This document shows positions 1 through 6,759 of a stretch of DNA of 13,086 nucleotides, piece after piece. Position 1 is the first letter of the stretch, and each line of letters starts with the position of its first letter. A program made the position numbers and the translations under genes. The notes beneath the pieces are model-generated. The model was given only the letters and a program-made list of their open reading frames with translations. It was not told the DNA's origin and ran no database searches. The stretch comes from Candidatus Gastranaerophilales bacterium (GTDB taxonomy: Bacteria; Cyanobacteriota; Vampirovibrionia; Gastranaerophilales; Gastranaerophilaceae): positions 1 through 13,086 of the forward strand of contig CANQLK010000038.1 of assembly GCA_947624665.1 (NCBI GenBank), written 5' to 3'.

Positions 1-159
1 TTATGTGCAATAGGAAATGATAATAATCAAAAACATATTTGGAAAATAACAGAAATGGATGCTGATCATGTAACAGCATGGTCAAAAGGTGGTACAACGG
101 ATATTAGTAACTGTCAAATGTTATGCAAAACTCATAACAGAGCTAAAGGAAACAGCTAA
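1..159 (+). CDS. HNH endonuclease, C-terminal fragment (cut by window edge)
   Basis: Frame 1 is open from the first base to TAA at 157-159 and gives the last 52 residues of a protein that begins outside the window. The fragment is a clear HNH (beta-beta-alpha metal) nuclease end: an Asp-His pair at fragment residues 22-23 (general base His), Trp27 and Gly-Gly 30-31, Asn37, and a closing Cys-x-x-His-Asn-Arg at 42-47 followed by Lys-Gly. This order is the HNH consensus, with the metal bound by the His/Asn residues. The family cuts DNA; such C-terminal domains occur in restriction enzymes, DUF262/GmrSD-like defence proteins and stand-alone nucleases. The N-terminal part is missing, so the full architecture cannot be told. 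No hairpin terminator follows the stop codon. The fold is certain; the role in defence is inferred from the neighbouring genes. Confidence 0.85.
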   Translation, partial: LCAIGNDNNQKHIWKITEMDADHVTAWSKGGTTDISNCQMLCKTHNRAKGNS

Positions 160-176
160 TTAAAGTTAATAAGATT

Positions 177-258
177 TTGAAAATGTTATATAGTTATACC
201 TATTAATATATCTAATTAGTTTATTAATTGACTTTTTTCTATGAAATATTAATATAAT
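177..258 (+). promoter_or_regulatory. Candidate promoters for the orphan gene pair
   Basis: Two sigma70-like arrangements lie in the 115-base gap after the HNH gene. One is TTGAAA (177-182), 18 bases, TATTAA (201-206). The other is TTGACT (228-233), 19 bases, TATAAT (253-258). The second has better boxes, but its start of transcription would fall in the ribosome binding site AAGGTGG (262-268), so the first fits the downstream gene better. In such AT-rich DNA matches arise by chance. Confidence 0.3.
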
Positions 259-274
259 AATAAGGTGGTATATA

Positions 275-985
275 ATGAATAAAATTTATGATAGACTGAG
301 TATTTCATCTTCAATTGTTGCAATTGGTTTTAGAACAAATAAATTTGAGTTTGATGAATATATTGCAGAAGAAAATATTGATTTAGGAATATCCCAAAAC
401 CAAATTAAATTTTCAAAAAACTTTCCTATTGCTAATATGCATGAAATACTAAATTCAATTCCGGTTATAGCATATAACTCATCTGATAATAAATATAATG
501 TTGTGTTGTCATTTCCCGAAGCAAAAATTTCGATAACAAAACTTGATTTTGATGAAAATAATAATAATGACTTTGAAATATTTGTTAGAAAATTATTAGA
601 AAATCATTTGTCGCAAATTCAAGCAGTTGGAATAAATTATAATGCTACATTTAAAAGATATTCAAAACTAAAACTTTTCAATAAAAATATTGAAGATAAA
701 GAGTTTTTCAAAAAAAATATTTCTTTTAGTGTAACAATTCCATATGAGTATGATGAGGGTGTTATTGCTACTTATACTATTAAAAAAATCACTCAAGACA
801 ATGAAGAGAAGAGTGAAGAAAGAGTTTATAATATTTCTGCAAATTACAATTTTGATACTAAAAAACTTAGTGCATTAGACAAGTGTAAACAAATACCAAA
901 GTACATAGATAATAGTTCAAAAAATTTATACAATTCATTTATGGATACATGCGGAGATTTTTTAAGTTTAGAATATGGGCAATAA
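275..985 (+). CDS. Hypothetical protein, first gene of an overlapping pair
   Basis: I do not recognise this 236-residue protein. It is soluble: no signal peptide and no membrane segment. It is rich in Asn, Lys, Ile and Phe, with alternating patterns that suggest many beta strands, an Asn/Asp-rich stretch near residues 90-100, and an 'AVGINYN' strand near residue 118. The start is well supported by AAGGTGG six bases upstream of the ATG. Its last 11 bases overlap the start of the next gene in another frame, so the two are almost certainly translated together and may act as partners. It sits between an HNH nuclease and a toxin-antitoxin operon, which hints at a defence or mobile-element role, but nothing in the protein itself shows one. 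Confidence 0.8.
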   Translation: MNKIYDRLSISSSIVAIGFRTNKFEFDEYIAEENIDLGISQNQIKFSKNFPIANMHEILNSIPVIAYNSSDNKYNVVLSFPEAKISITKLDFDENNNNDFEIFVRKLLENHLSQIQAVGINYNATFKRYSKLKLFNKNIEDKEFFKKNISFSVTIPYEYDEGVIATYTIKKITQDNEEKSEERVYNISANYNFDTKKLSALDKCKQIPKYIDNSSKNLYNSFMDTCGDFLSLEYGQ

Positions 986-1475
986 AAAAGATGAAAACGT
1001 AATTCCTTTTCCAAGGAATATAAATACAGAACCAATTTCAGAAAATGGAGAATATAATACTGAAGAAATTGAGGCTATGCCTTACGATAACTTTGAAGCG
1101 GCTAAATTAATCAATAATTATGAGGAAGTGCAGATGAAGGATAGTTCACAAGATTCTATTATAGATGAAGTAAATAATTTAAAAACAGAGCTTAAAATAT
1201 CTAATTCTGAAATAGCTAATACAAATAAAATAATTCGTATATGTGGGACTGTTGGTGGTATTTTAATCGCAGGACTAGGTTTATTAATCACGGTACTTAT
1301 ATTTGGTATAAATGCAAAATATGATGCTATACAAAATATAAACCAAGCTAATATGAATGAGATAAAAACTGAAATTCAAGCTATAAATCAAAGATTAGAT
1401 TATCAAGAAAAACTAAATTCTTTACAAATTGAAAATGATATTAATAAAAAAATTATAGAGCAGAAAAAAAATTAA
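975..1475 (+). CDS. Hypothetical single-pass membrane protein with coiled-coil flanks
   Basis: An unrecognised 166-residue protein. Residues 1-60 are polar and acidic and look disordered, with a 'VIPFP' motif at 9-13. Residues 62-85 look like a short coiled coil. Residues 87-111 form one Gly/Ile/Leu-rich transmembrane helix. Residues 116-163 are a polar, heptad-like helix rich in Asn, Gln, Ile and Lys. With no signal peptide, it should be anchored in the inner membrane by the central helix; the orientation is unclear. The ATG at 975 lies inside the preceding gene and has no good ribosome binding site close by, so translation probably depends on the upstream gene. The layout (soluble protein plus membrane protein with coiled coil) resembles sensor/effector pairs in phage defence, but that is only an analogy. 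No clear terminator follows. Confidence 0.75.
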   Translation: MGNKKDENVIPFPRNINTEPISENGEYNTEEIEAMPYDNFEAAKLINNYEEVQMKDSSQDSIIDEVNNLKTELKISNSEIANTNKIIRICGTVGGILIAGLGLLITVLIFGINAKYDAIQNINQANMNEIKTEIQAINQRLDYQEKLNSLQIENDINKKIIEQKKN

Positions 1476-1650
1476 TTGTCCAGTTATATATTATTTTATG
1501 TTTTAATCATCGTTTGTTTAAGTATTTTATTTAATTACTTTATTATGTTTAAACAATTATGTTATGACTCAAGCAGAAATTTAGATATTGCTTCTCTAAT
1601 ACAGTAAAACATTATACTGAAAGTAAAAAAAGCTTATTAAACTTTTGCAC

Positions 1651-1679
1651 TTGAATTTTTGGTAGCATTATGCTACAAT
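1651..1679 (+). promoter_or_regulatory. Promoter of the mqsR-mqsA operon
   Basis: TTGAAT (1651-1656), a 17-base spacer and TACAAT (1674-1679) give a good sigma70-like promoter. The predicted start of transcription is at about 1686-1687, on or beside the A of the mqsR start codon. No Shine-Dalgarno sequence is visible before that ATG, so the toxin message is probably leaderless. A second reading, TTGCAC (1645-1650) with TATGCT (1669-1674), is less good. Confidence 0.6.
1662..1676. promoter_or_regulatory. Palindromic operator, probable MqsA binding site
   Basis: GTAGCATTATGCTAC is a perfect palindrome with 7-base arms around a central T. It covers the spacer and the first three bases of the -10 box of the mqsRA promoter, so a bound protein would block RNA polymerase. 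In E. coli, MqsA represses its own operon by binding palindromes at the promoter; the E. coli site has a different sequence. The palindrome is seen; its binding by MqsA is inferred from position and family. Confidence 0.6.
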
Positions 1680-1686
1680 ATTTAAT

Positions 1687-1998
1687 ATGAATCATAATGA
1701 AAAAAGAGTGCCTCATTACGATTTGGCAAAAATCAAAAAACTTATTGAAGATAAACAGTATATAATAACGAAAACTGCTCAAGATAATGCTCTAATTGAT
1801 TTTGATTTAACTCAAACAGAACTGATTTCCCAAATACTTATTCTTAATAATACCTGTTTTTATAAATCAATGACATCAATATATGATAATAAAATTTGGC
1901 AAGATGTTTATCATCCGAATATCAATAATAAGACGGCATATATAAAACTGCAAATAGTATCAGAAAAAAGTGTAATAATACAATTCAAAAGGAAATAA
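1687..1998 (+). CDS. mqsR: Type II toxin MqsR, mRNA endoribonuclease
   Basis: A 103-residue protein matching the MqsR family over its whole length (E. coli MqsR is 98 residues). MqsR is a RelE-fold ribonuclease that cuts mRNA, in E. coli mainly at GCU, and halts growth when its antitoxin is lost. The hallmark blocks are present: 'EKRVPHY' near the start, 'FYKSM' at 58-62, 'WQDVY' at 71-75 and 'AYIKL' at 84-88. The residues matching the E. coli catalytic set Lys56, Gln68, Tyr81 and Lys96 are Lys60, Gln72, Tyr85 and Lys101, so the enzyme should be active. The gene is two bases upstream of mqsA, in the toxin-first order typical of this family. It has a promoter with an internal palindrome and no visible ribosome binding site, which suggests a leaderless message and weak toxin translation. 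Confidence 0.9.
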   Translation: MNHNEKRVPHYDLAKIKKLIEDKQYIITKTAQDNALIDFDLTQTELISQILILNNTCFYKSMTSIYDNKIWQDVYHPNINNKTAYIKLQIVSEKSVIIQFKRK

Positions 1999-2000
1999 TT

Positions 2001-2660
2001 ATGAATAAATGTCCGATTTGTAATCATGAATTGAAAAAAATAAAAAATGGAACTTTGCAATCTAAGCGCAAAACATCTAACGGCTTTAAAGGCATTCTTA
2101 TTGAAAATTTGTCATATACAAAATGTGATTATTGTAATGAAGTATTTTTTTCACCTGAAGAATCTGAAAATTATGAAATTCAATTAGAAAAAGCACTTGA
2201 AAAAGAGAGAAGATGTGGACATTTACTTACGGCAAAGGAAATTAAGTTAATAAGAAAAAAGTATGATTTAACGCAGCAGCAATTAGAGTTGTTATTAAAA
2301 ATCGGGCCTAAAAATGTTGCAAAATGGGAAACTTATAAATCCAATCAATCTCCTGCTATAGATAACTTATTAAGAAGAATGAATGAAGATTATTGTTTCT
2401 TTTTAAAAATGTTAAATAGTGTTGAAGTAAGATATTTTTCTAATGTTATTGCTAAACATAGTTTTTATTTAGAAAATATTTCAATTATTGAATTAATATC
2501 TAAATTATATCCTGATGTAAATATAAAAAATCTTAGCAAAGAATTTATTGAATACGTAGATAAAGTAATTAAAAATATACTATCTTCAACTGTAGAAGAA
2601 CAAGATTCTAAATTAATTTTAAAAATCAATTTAAAGGGAAGCTATATAGAAAACAGATGA
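2001..2660 (+). CDS. mqsA: MqsA-family antitoxin with C-terminal extension
   Basis: Partner of MqsR: it binds and blocks the toxin and represses the operon. The N-terminal zinc module has Cys4-x2-Cys7 and Cys42-x2-Cys45, as in MqsA/YgiT proteins, where this part is structural and holds the toxin. Residues about 76-125 form an HTH_XRE-like DNA-binding domain ('LTAKEIKLIRKKYDLTQQQL', then 'GPKNVAKWE'). E. coli MqsA is 131 residues; this protein has 219. The extra region, about residues 130-219, is probably helical, contains 'FFLKMLNSVEVRYFSN' and is not a domain I recognise. It may add a sensing or dimer surface. The start has AAGGAA seven bases upstream. The TGA stop lies in the 5' arm of a hairpin terminator shared with comF. 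Confidence 0.85.
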   Translation: MNKCPICNHELKKIKNGTLQSKRKTSNGFKGILIENLSYTKCDYCNEVFFSPEESENYEIQLEKALEKERRCGHLLTAKEIKLIRKKYDLTQQQLELLLKIGPKNVAKWETYKSNQSPAIDNLLRRMNEDYCFFLKMLNSVEVRYFSNVIAKHSFYLENISIIELISKLYPDVNIKNLSKEFIEYVDKVIKNILSSTVEEQDSKLILKINLKGSYIENR

Positions 2661-2679
2661 AAGTAGCTTTAATCTGTTT
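2651..2679. terminator. Bidirectional intrinsic terminator between mqsA and comF
   Basis: AAACAGAT (2651-2658) pairs with ATCTGTTT (2672-2679). After one G/A mismatch, AAAG (2660-2663) pairs with CTTT (2667-2670) around a 3-base TAG loop. The result is a 12-bp stem with one mismatch, with T-rich 3' sides read in either direction. It is positioned to end both convergent transcripts, and it takes in the mqsA stop (2658-2660) and part of the comF stop (2678-2680). The stem is AT-rich, so efficiency may be modest. Confidence 0.65.
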
Positions 2680-3334
2680 AATTCCAAATATCGGGAGTAG
2701 ATAATGCGATAGCGGTTATTTCATTGTAGCCTGCATTTTTCAATTCTTTTATTATTTCCTGAAATGTTATTCCCGTTGATGTTATATCGTCAATGATTAA
2801 CAGGGGTGTATTTTTTTGCAGATTTATTTCGGTATTTATTTTAAATGCATCTTTAATATTTTCAATACGCTCTTGTTTGTGCAGTTTATATTGTTTCTTT
2901 GTATCTTTTATTCTTATTATAAGATTTTTTTCCGTTTTATGTTTTGTTAATTTAGAAAGTTTTTCGGCAATTATATCCATGTGGTTATAATGTCTTTCTT
3001 TCAGCCTTCCTTTACTTATCGGTACGGGGATAATTACATAGTCTGAATTAAGATTAAGTTTTTGTATATATTCGTATAAAAAATTCGCACCTAAAGGAGC
3101 AAGCTTTTTTTTATTATTATATTTTAAATCTCTGATTAATTTTTTTATAATTCCGTCATAGATACAACAGGCATAAGTATCGGAATTGTTTAATCTTCTT
3201 AAAACGGAAGGTGGAAGAAAATGAATTTTATTGTAACAATCTTTGCAGATTATGCTTTCGTCTTTTGTAGATTTGCAAAAGTAGCATGATTGTATATATA
3301 TAATGTTTAGTAGTTTTTCTAAAAACTTTATCAT
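2678..3334 (-). CDS. comF: ComF family phosphoribosyltransferase-like protein
   Basis: 218 residues, the usual ComF length (about 210-240). The N-terminal zinc finger has Cys17-x2-Cys20 and Cys30-x2-Cys33. The C-terminal part is a type I phosphoribosyltransferase fold: 'IIPVPISKGRLKERHYN' at about 101-117 is the typical ComF block, and 'LLIIDDITSTGIT' at about 178-190 is the PRPP-binding loop with its acidic pair. In naturally competent bacteria ComF acts in the cytoplasm and helps take up single-stranded DNA; many non-competent species also keep it, so competence cannot be concluded. It is transcribed away from rseP. No Shine-Dalgarno site precedes the ATG, but a TATAAT box lies eight bases upstream, so a nearly leaderless message is possible. 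Confidence 0.92.
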   Translation of the reverse strand: MIKFLEKLLNIIYIQSCYFCKSTKDESIICKDCYNKIHFLPPSVLRRLNNSDTYACCIYDGIIKKLIRDLKYNNKKKLAPLGANFLYEYIQKLNLNSDYVIIPVPISKGRLKERHYNHMDIIAEKLSKLTKHKTEKNLIIRIKDTKKQYKLHKQERIENIKDAFKINTEINLQKNTPLLIIDDITSTGITFQEIIKELKNAGYNEITAIALSTPDIWN

Positions 3335-3342
3335 ATAATCAG

Positions 3343-3350
3343 ATTATAAT
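3343..3350. promoter_or_regulatory. Overlapping divergent -10 boxes between comF and rseP
   Basis: ATTATAAT is its own near-mirror: TATAAT reads on the plus strand at 3345-3350 and on the minus strand from 3348 to 3343. The 36-base gap between the divergent start codons has room for little else. I see no convincing -35 box on either side. The plus-strand box suits rseP, leaving a short leader; the minus-strand box would start comF transcripts about two bases before its ATG. Confidence 0.35.
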
Positions 3351-3370
3351 AGATAAAAGAGAATTATAAA

Positions 3371-4759
3371 ATGAATTTTTTGCATATGTTTTCAAGCGCA
3401 ATAATAATGATATTGCTGATAAGTTTACTGATATTAATACATGAAGCGGGACATTTTTTTGCGGCAAAGCTGGTTGGTATAAGAGTAGATAAATTTGGAT
3501 TCGGACTGCCTTTTGGCCCTACTTTATTTTCCAAGAAAATCGGCGAAACCGAAATATTGATACATGCTTTTTTACTTGGCGGATATGTTTCATTTCCCGA
3601 TGACGAGCAGGATTGCGATTTGCCTGCCGATTCACCAAAAAGATTTTGCAATAAAACTCTCGCTCAAAGAGCTTTGGTTATTTCGGCAGGTGTAATATGT
3701 AATGTTTTATTGGCTTATTTTTTAATATTTTGTACCGGACTTGTTTGGAAACAGCTTCCCGATAATAAATTTGTTGTTAAATTTGAAAGTTTTGCTTCAA
3801 CGGCTGTTCAATCCGCTTTAAATTCGGGATTTGAAAAGGGTGATGTTATTTATAAAATTAACGGAACTAAAATTGATTATCCGATTGCTATTAATAAATT
3901 TTTTACCGCTTCTAAAGAATTTGACGGCTTTAGTGCTCAAAATATAATAGATAATAAATTTAATGAATTGAAAGCTTTAAATCCGAATATTAATTCGGAG
4001 GGATTTATCCCCGAAGGAACGGTTGTTCATATTCCTGCTTTTACGGATGAAAGTCCTGTTAACTTAACTAACGACAATATTCTTGGAATAGAAAAATATA
4101 AATCCAACGAAACAGAGCTTTCCGAGGTTCAAAAAAACCTTAGAGATAAAATAAATTATAATACTGAATATACCGCAGACAAAGAAATAATGTTAATAGA
4201 TATAGCAGCAGCAATTTCAGATACAAAAAAGCCTGTTCAAATAACGGTTTTAAGAAACGGAGAAGAAATAAATCTTAATACGGTATATCCGAATAAAGAC
4301 GGGTTATTGGGTATTCAGCAGAGCTTTACCGAGGTTTACAGCGAAACAAAAACATTAAAACAGCTTATATCGGGTACTTTCCATTATGTAAACTATAATA
4401 TCGGATTTATGGTATATACGCTTGGAAAATTGTTTGCAGGCAAAATTCCCGTAAGCGAAATGAACGGTATTATTGCTATTACCAAAATTGGTACGGAATT
4501 GATAGCATATAAAGGTATTTTTGACGGACTGCTTTTAACTGCAATGATATCTTTAAATCTGGCAATAATAAATATATTACCGATTCCCGCATTAGACGGC
4601 GGACATTTGTTATTTATTATTATTGAAAAAGTTACGGGAAAACCCGTCAGCAAGAAACTTATTGAAGTTTTAAGCAACTTTTTCTTTTATTTATTAATAG
4701 CTTTTATGATATTAATTATTTATAATGATATTCACGGTTGGATAATAGGTAAATTTTAA
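3371..4759 (+). CDS. rseP: RseP-type site-2 (M50) membrane zinc metalloprotease
   Basis: A 462-residue intramembrane protease of the RIP family. It cuts transmembrane helices of anti-sigma factors or remnant signal peptides within the inner membrane. The first helix carries HEAGH at 24-28 (two zinc His and the catalytic Glu). A second helix lies at about 103-124. The third zinc ligand, Asp409, is in 'NILPIPALDGG' (401-411), followed by a last helix at about 432-450. A periplasmic PDZ region is split: residues 145-175 ('GFEKGDVIYKINGTKI') and 284-318 ('PVQITVLRNGEE') form the two halves, with about 108 residues inserted between them. Part of this insert, 'ALNPNINSEGFIPEG' and on to 'IP' at 222, resembles the end of a LysM domain. 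It is the first gene of the co-directional run; a weak AGAGA precedes the start. Confidence 0.92.
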   Translation: MNFLHMFSSAIIMILLISLLILIHEAGHFFAAKLVGIRVDKFGFGLPFGPTLFSKKIGETEILIHAFLLGGYVSFPDDEQDCDLPADSPKRFCNKTLAQRALVISAGVICNVLLAYFLIFCTGLVWKQLPDNKFVVKFESFASTAVQSALNSGFEKGDVIYKINGTKIDYPIAINKFFTASKEFDGFSAQNIIDNKFNELKALNPNINSEGFIPEGTVVHIPAFTDESPVNLTNDNILGIEKYKSNETELSEVQKNLRDKINYNTEYTADKEIMLIDIAAAISDTKKPVQITVLRNGEEINLNTVYPNKDGLLGIQQSFTEVYSETKTLKQLISGTFHYVNYNIGFMVYTLGKLFAGKIPVSEMNGIIAITKIGTELIAYKGIFDGLLLTAMISLNLAIINILPIPALDGGHLLFIIIEKVTGKPVSKKLIEVLSNFFFYLLIAFMILIIYNDIHGWIIGKF

Positions 4760-4833
4760 TATCCTTTGTATTAACTTGTAAAATAATATGAAAGCATATA
4801 AAATAAAGTGGTAGGTAGTTTAAGGATGTGTAA

Positions 4834-6753
4834 ATGATGAATAATTGTGATGAACAAAGAAAATCTCCGTTTGTAAAAAACGAATCAAAACAAATTATAA
4901 AAGAAGCTCTTAATGTGTTAGGGAAAAAGCATTTTGCATTTATAGCTCATGCAAACAGTTTTCCCGCCGAACCTTGTAAAAATACGGGTTTTGGAACGAT
5001 AAACTCAAATGCCGCCAAGAAATTAATAGACTTTTTATCGGGAGTTTTTACGGATATTCAGCTTGGGCCTGCGGGAAAAACAAAGTCAATAGATGCATCG
5101 CCGTATACGGGTACGATTTTTTCTAATAATCCGTTATTCATTGATTTGGAACAATTAACTACGGATGAATGGCATAATATATTATCACAAGAAACTTATA
5201 ACAAAATTACGGAAAATAATCCGAATAAAAATACAAACAGAACGGCTTATTCATATATATTTAACGAGCAGGAAAATGCACTTAAAGAAGCATTTGAGAA
5301 TTTTAAAAAACTTGATAATGCGGAATTGAAAAATCAATTTAAAGGATACAAAGAGAGAAATAAATTTTGGCTTGAAAAAGATTCTTTATATGAGGCCTTA
5401 ACGGTAGAGCATAATAATGATTATTGGCCGATGTGGCAGTCTGAAACCGATAAATCATTGTTTAATCCGCAAAATGAAGAAGAAAAAGAAAGATATGCAA
5501 AAAGAATTGCCGAATTAATAGAAAAATATTCGGATGTTATAGAATATTATTCATTCTGCCAATTTGTAATATCGGTGCAGAACGAAAAGTCAAGAGAATA
5601 TGCTCTGTCAAAAGGGATGAAAATGATAGCGGACAGACAGGTTGCATTTTCCGACAGAGATAATTGGGCATATCAGTCATACTTTTTAAAAGGATGGTGC
5701 TTGGGTTGTCCTCCCGATTATTTTTCGGAAGACGGACAAATGTGGGGATTTCCTGTTATGGATCCTGAAAAGCTGTTTAACGCTGACGGTTCGCTTGGTG
5801 AAGGCGGTCTGTTAATGAAAGAGCTTTATAAGAAAATGTTTACGGAAAACCCGGGTGGCGTAAGAATAGACCACATGGTCGGTTTAATTGACCCTTGGGT
5901 ATATGTGGCAGGAAGAAAACCTAAAATAGAAGAAGGTGCGGGGAGATTATATTCATCTCCCGAACATCCCGTATTATCACGCTATGCAATTGCAACAACG
6001 GATGACTTGAATCCTGAAGTTGAAGCAGATAAGGAAGAAAGAATTTTAAAGCTTACCGAAGAACAAATAAAAAAATACGGTGCTTTGGTTGAAAAGATTG
6101 TAATAGGTGCGGCAAAAGAAGTTGGGCTTGATAAAGATTCAATTGTGTGTGAGGATTTGGGAACACTTACTTATCCTGTCGTAAGCGTAATGAAAGAATA
6201 TGATTTACAGGGAATGAAATTAATACAGTTTGTAGTTCCCGAAAAGAGCGAGCATCCGTACAGATGTAAAAATATTACACCGAGAAGCTGGGCAATGGTT
6301 GGAACTCATGATAATGAACCAATATCAATGTGGGCAAATTCAACCGTAAATACGGAAGCCGGATATTTAAACGGAAAAAACCTTGCCGAAGATTTGTGGC
6401 CCGATGCTTCACCCGAACAAAGAGAAGAAATTGCCGTAAGAATTTCAAAAGATGCTCCGTTTTTAACTCAAACAAAATTGGTTGAATTATTTGCATGCAA
6501 ATCGGAAAATATACAGATGTTCTTTACGGATTTTCTGGGATTATATGAAGTATACAACAGACCCGGTACTTCGGGTGATAAAAACTGGTCATTAAGAATA
6601 CCTGATAATTTTGAAGAAGTATACGAAAATAATCTTAGAGAAGGTAAAGCATTAAATCTGCCGTTAGTTCTTAAACTGGCTATAGAAGCAAGAGGACATG
6701 AATTTGCTTCTTCTCATCGGGATATAATTAATAAACTTGAAAGTATTATGTAG
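4834..6753 (+). CDS. malQ: 4-alpha-glucanotransferase (GH77, amylomaltase / D-enzyme)
   Basis: GH77 enzyme that moves alpha-1,4-glucan segments between maltodextrins in the cytoplasm, in glycogen or starch turnover. Catalytic residues are visible: nucleophile Asp346 in 'GVRIDHM', acid/base Glu440 in 'VCEDLGTL', and the transition-state Asp493 in 'GTHDNEP'. 'CPPDYFSEDGQMWGFP' (292-307) and the N-terminal 'LGPAGKTKSIDASPY' block (77-91) also match the family. It is unusual: at 639 residues it is longer than the common form of about 500, with extra helical sequence at about 360-430 and a changed loop where most members have 'GDLPIYV' (here 'IADRQVAF', 265-272). AAGGA lies seven bases before the first of two successive ATG codons; the second, at 4837, is also possible. 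A 74-base gap separates it from rseP, so it may have its own promoter. queD follows closely. Confidence 0.92.
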   Translation: MMNNCDEQRKSPFVKNESKQIIKEALNVLGKKHFAFIAHANSFPAEPCKNTGFGTINSNAAKKLIDFLSGVFTDIQLGPAGKTKSIDASPYTGTIFSNNPLFIDLEQLTTDEWHNILSQETYNKITENNPNKNTNRTAYSYIFNEQENALKEAFENFKKLDNAELKNQFKGYKERNKFWLEKDSLYEALTVEHNNDYWPMWQSETDKSLFNPQNEEEKERYAKRIAELIEKYSDVIEYYSFCQFVISVQNEKSREYALSKGMKMIADRQVAFSDRDNWAYQSYFLKGWCLGCPPDYFSEDGQMWGFPVMDPEKLFNADGSLGEGGLLMKELYKKMFTENPGGVRIDHMVGLIDPWVYVAGRKPKIEEGAGRLYSSPEHPVLSRYAIATTDDLNPEVEADKEERILKLTEEQIKKYGALVEKIVIGAAKEVGLDKDSIVCEDLGTLTYPVVSVMKEYDLQGMKLIQFVVPEKSEHPYRCKNITPRSWAMVGTHDNEPISMWANSTVNTEAGYLNGKNLAEDLWPDASPEQREEIAVRISKDAPFLTQTKLVELFACKSENIQMFFTDFLGLYEVYNRPGTSGDKNWSLRIPDNFEEVYENNLREGKALNLPLVLKLAIEARGHEFASSHRDIINKLESIM

Positions 6754-6759
6754 GTAATT

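Noticed and set aside
844..1035. Minus-strand open frame of 63 codons
   Set aside because: It lies across the junction of the orphan pair, resembles no known protein and has no ribosome site; a by-product of AT-rich coding sequence.
1476..1686. Possible small gene or RNA in the 211-base gap before mqsR
   Set aside because: No open frame with a ribosome site, no stable GC hairpin and no known RNA fold were seen; only the promoter and palindrome at its right end are supported.
2388..2660. MqsA tail as a DUF4065 (Panacea) antitoxin domain
   Set aside because: The tail is too short and lacks the recognisable Panacea blocks.
3364..3651. Minus-strand open frame of 95 codons inside rseP
   Set aside because: It is antisense to the HEAGH-containing start of the protease, whose own frame is certain.
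4393..4677. Minus-strand open frame of 94 codons inside rseP
   Set aside because: It is antisense to the conserved third-ligand helix of RseP; its hydrophobic character mirrors that of the real membrane helix.
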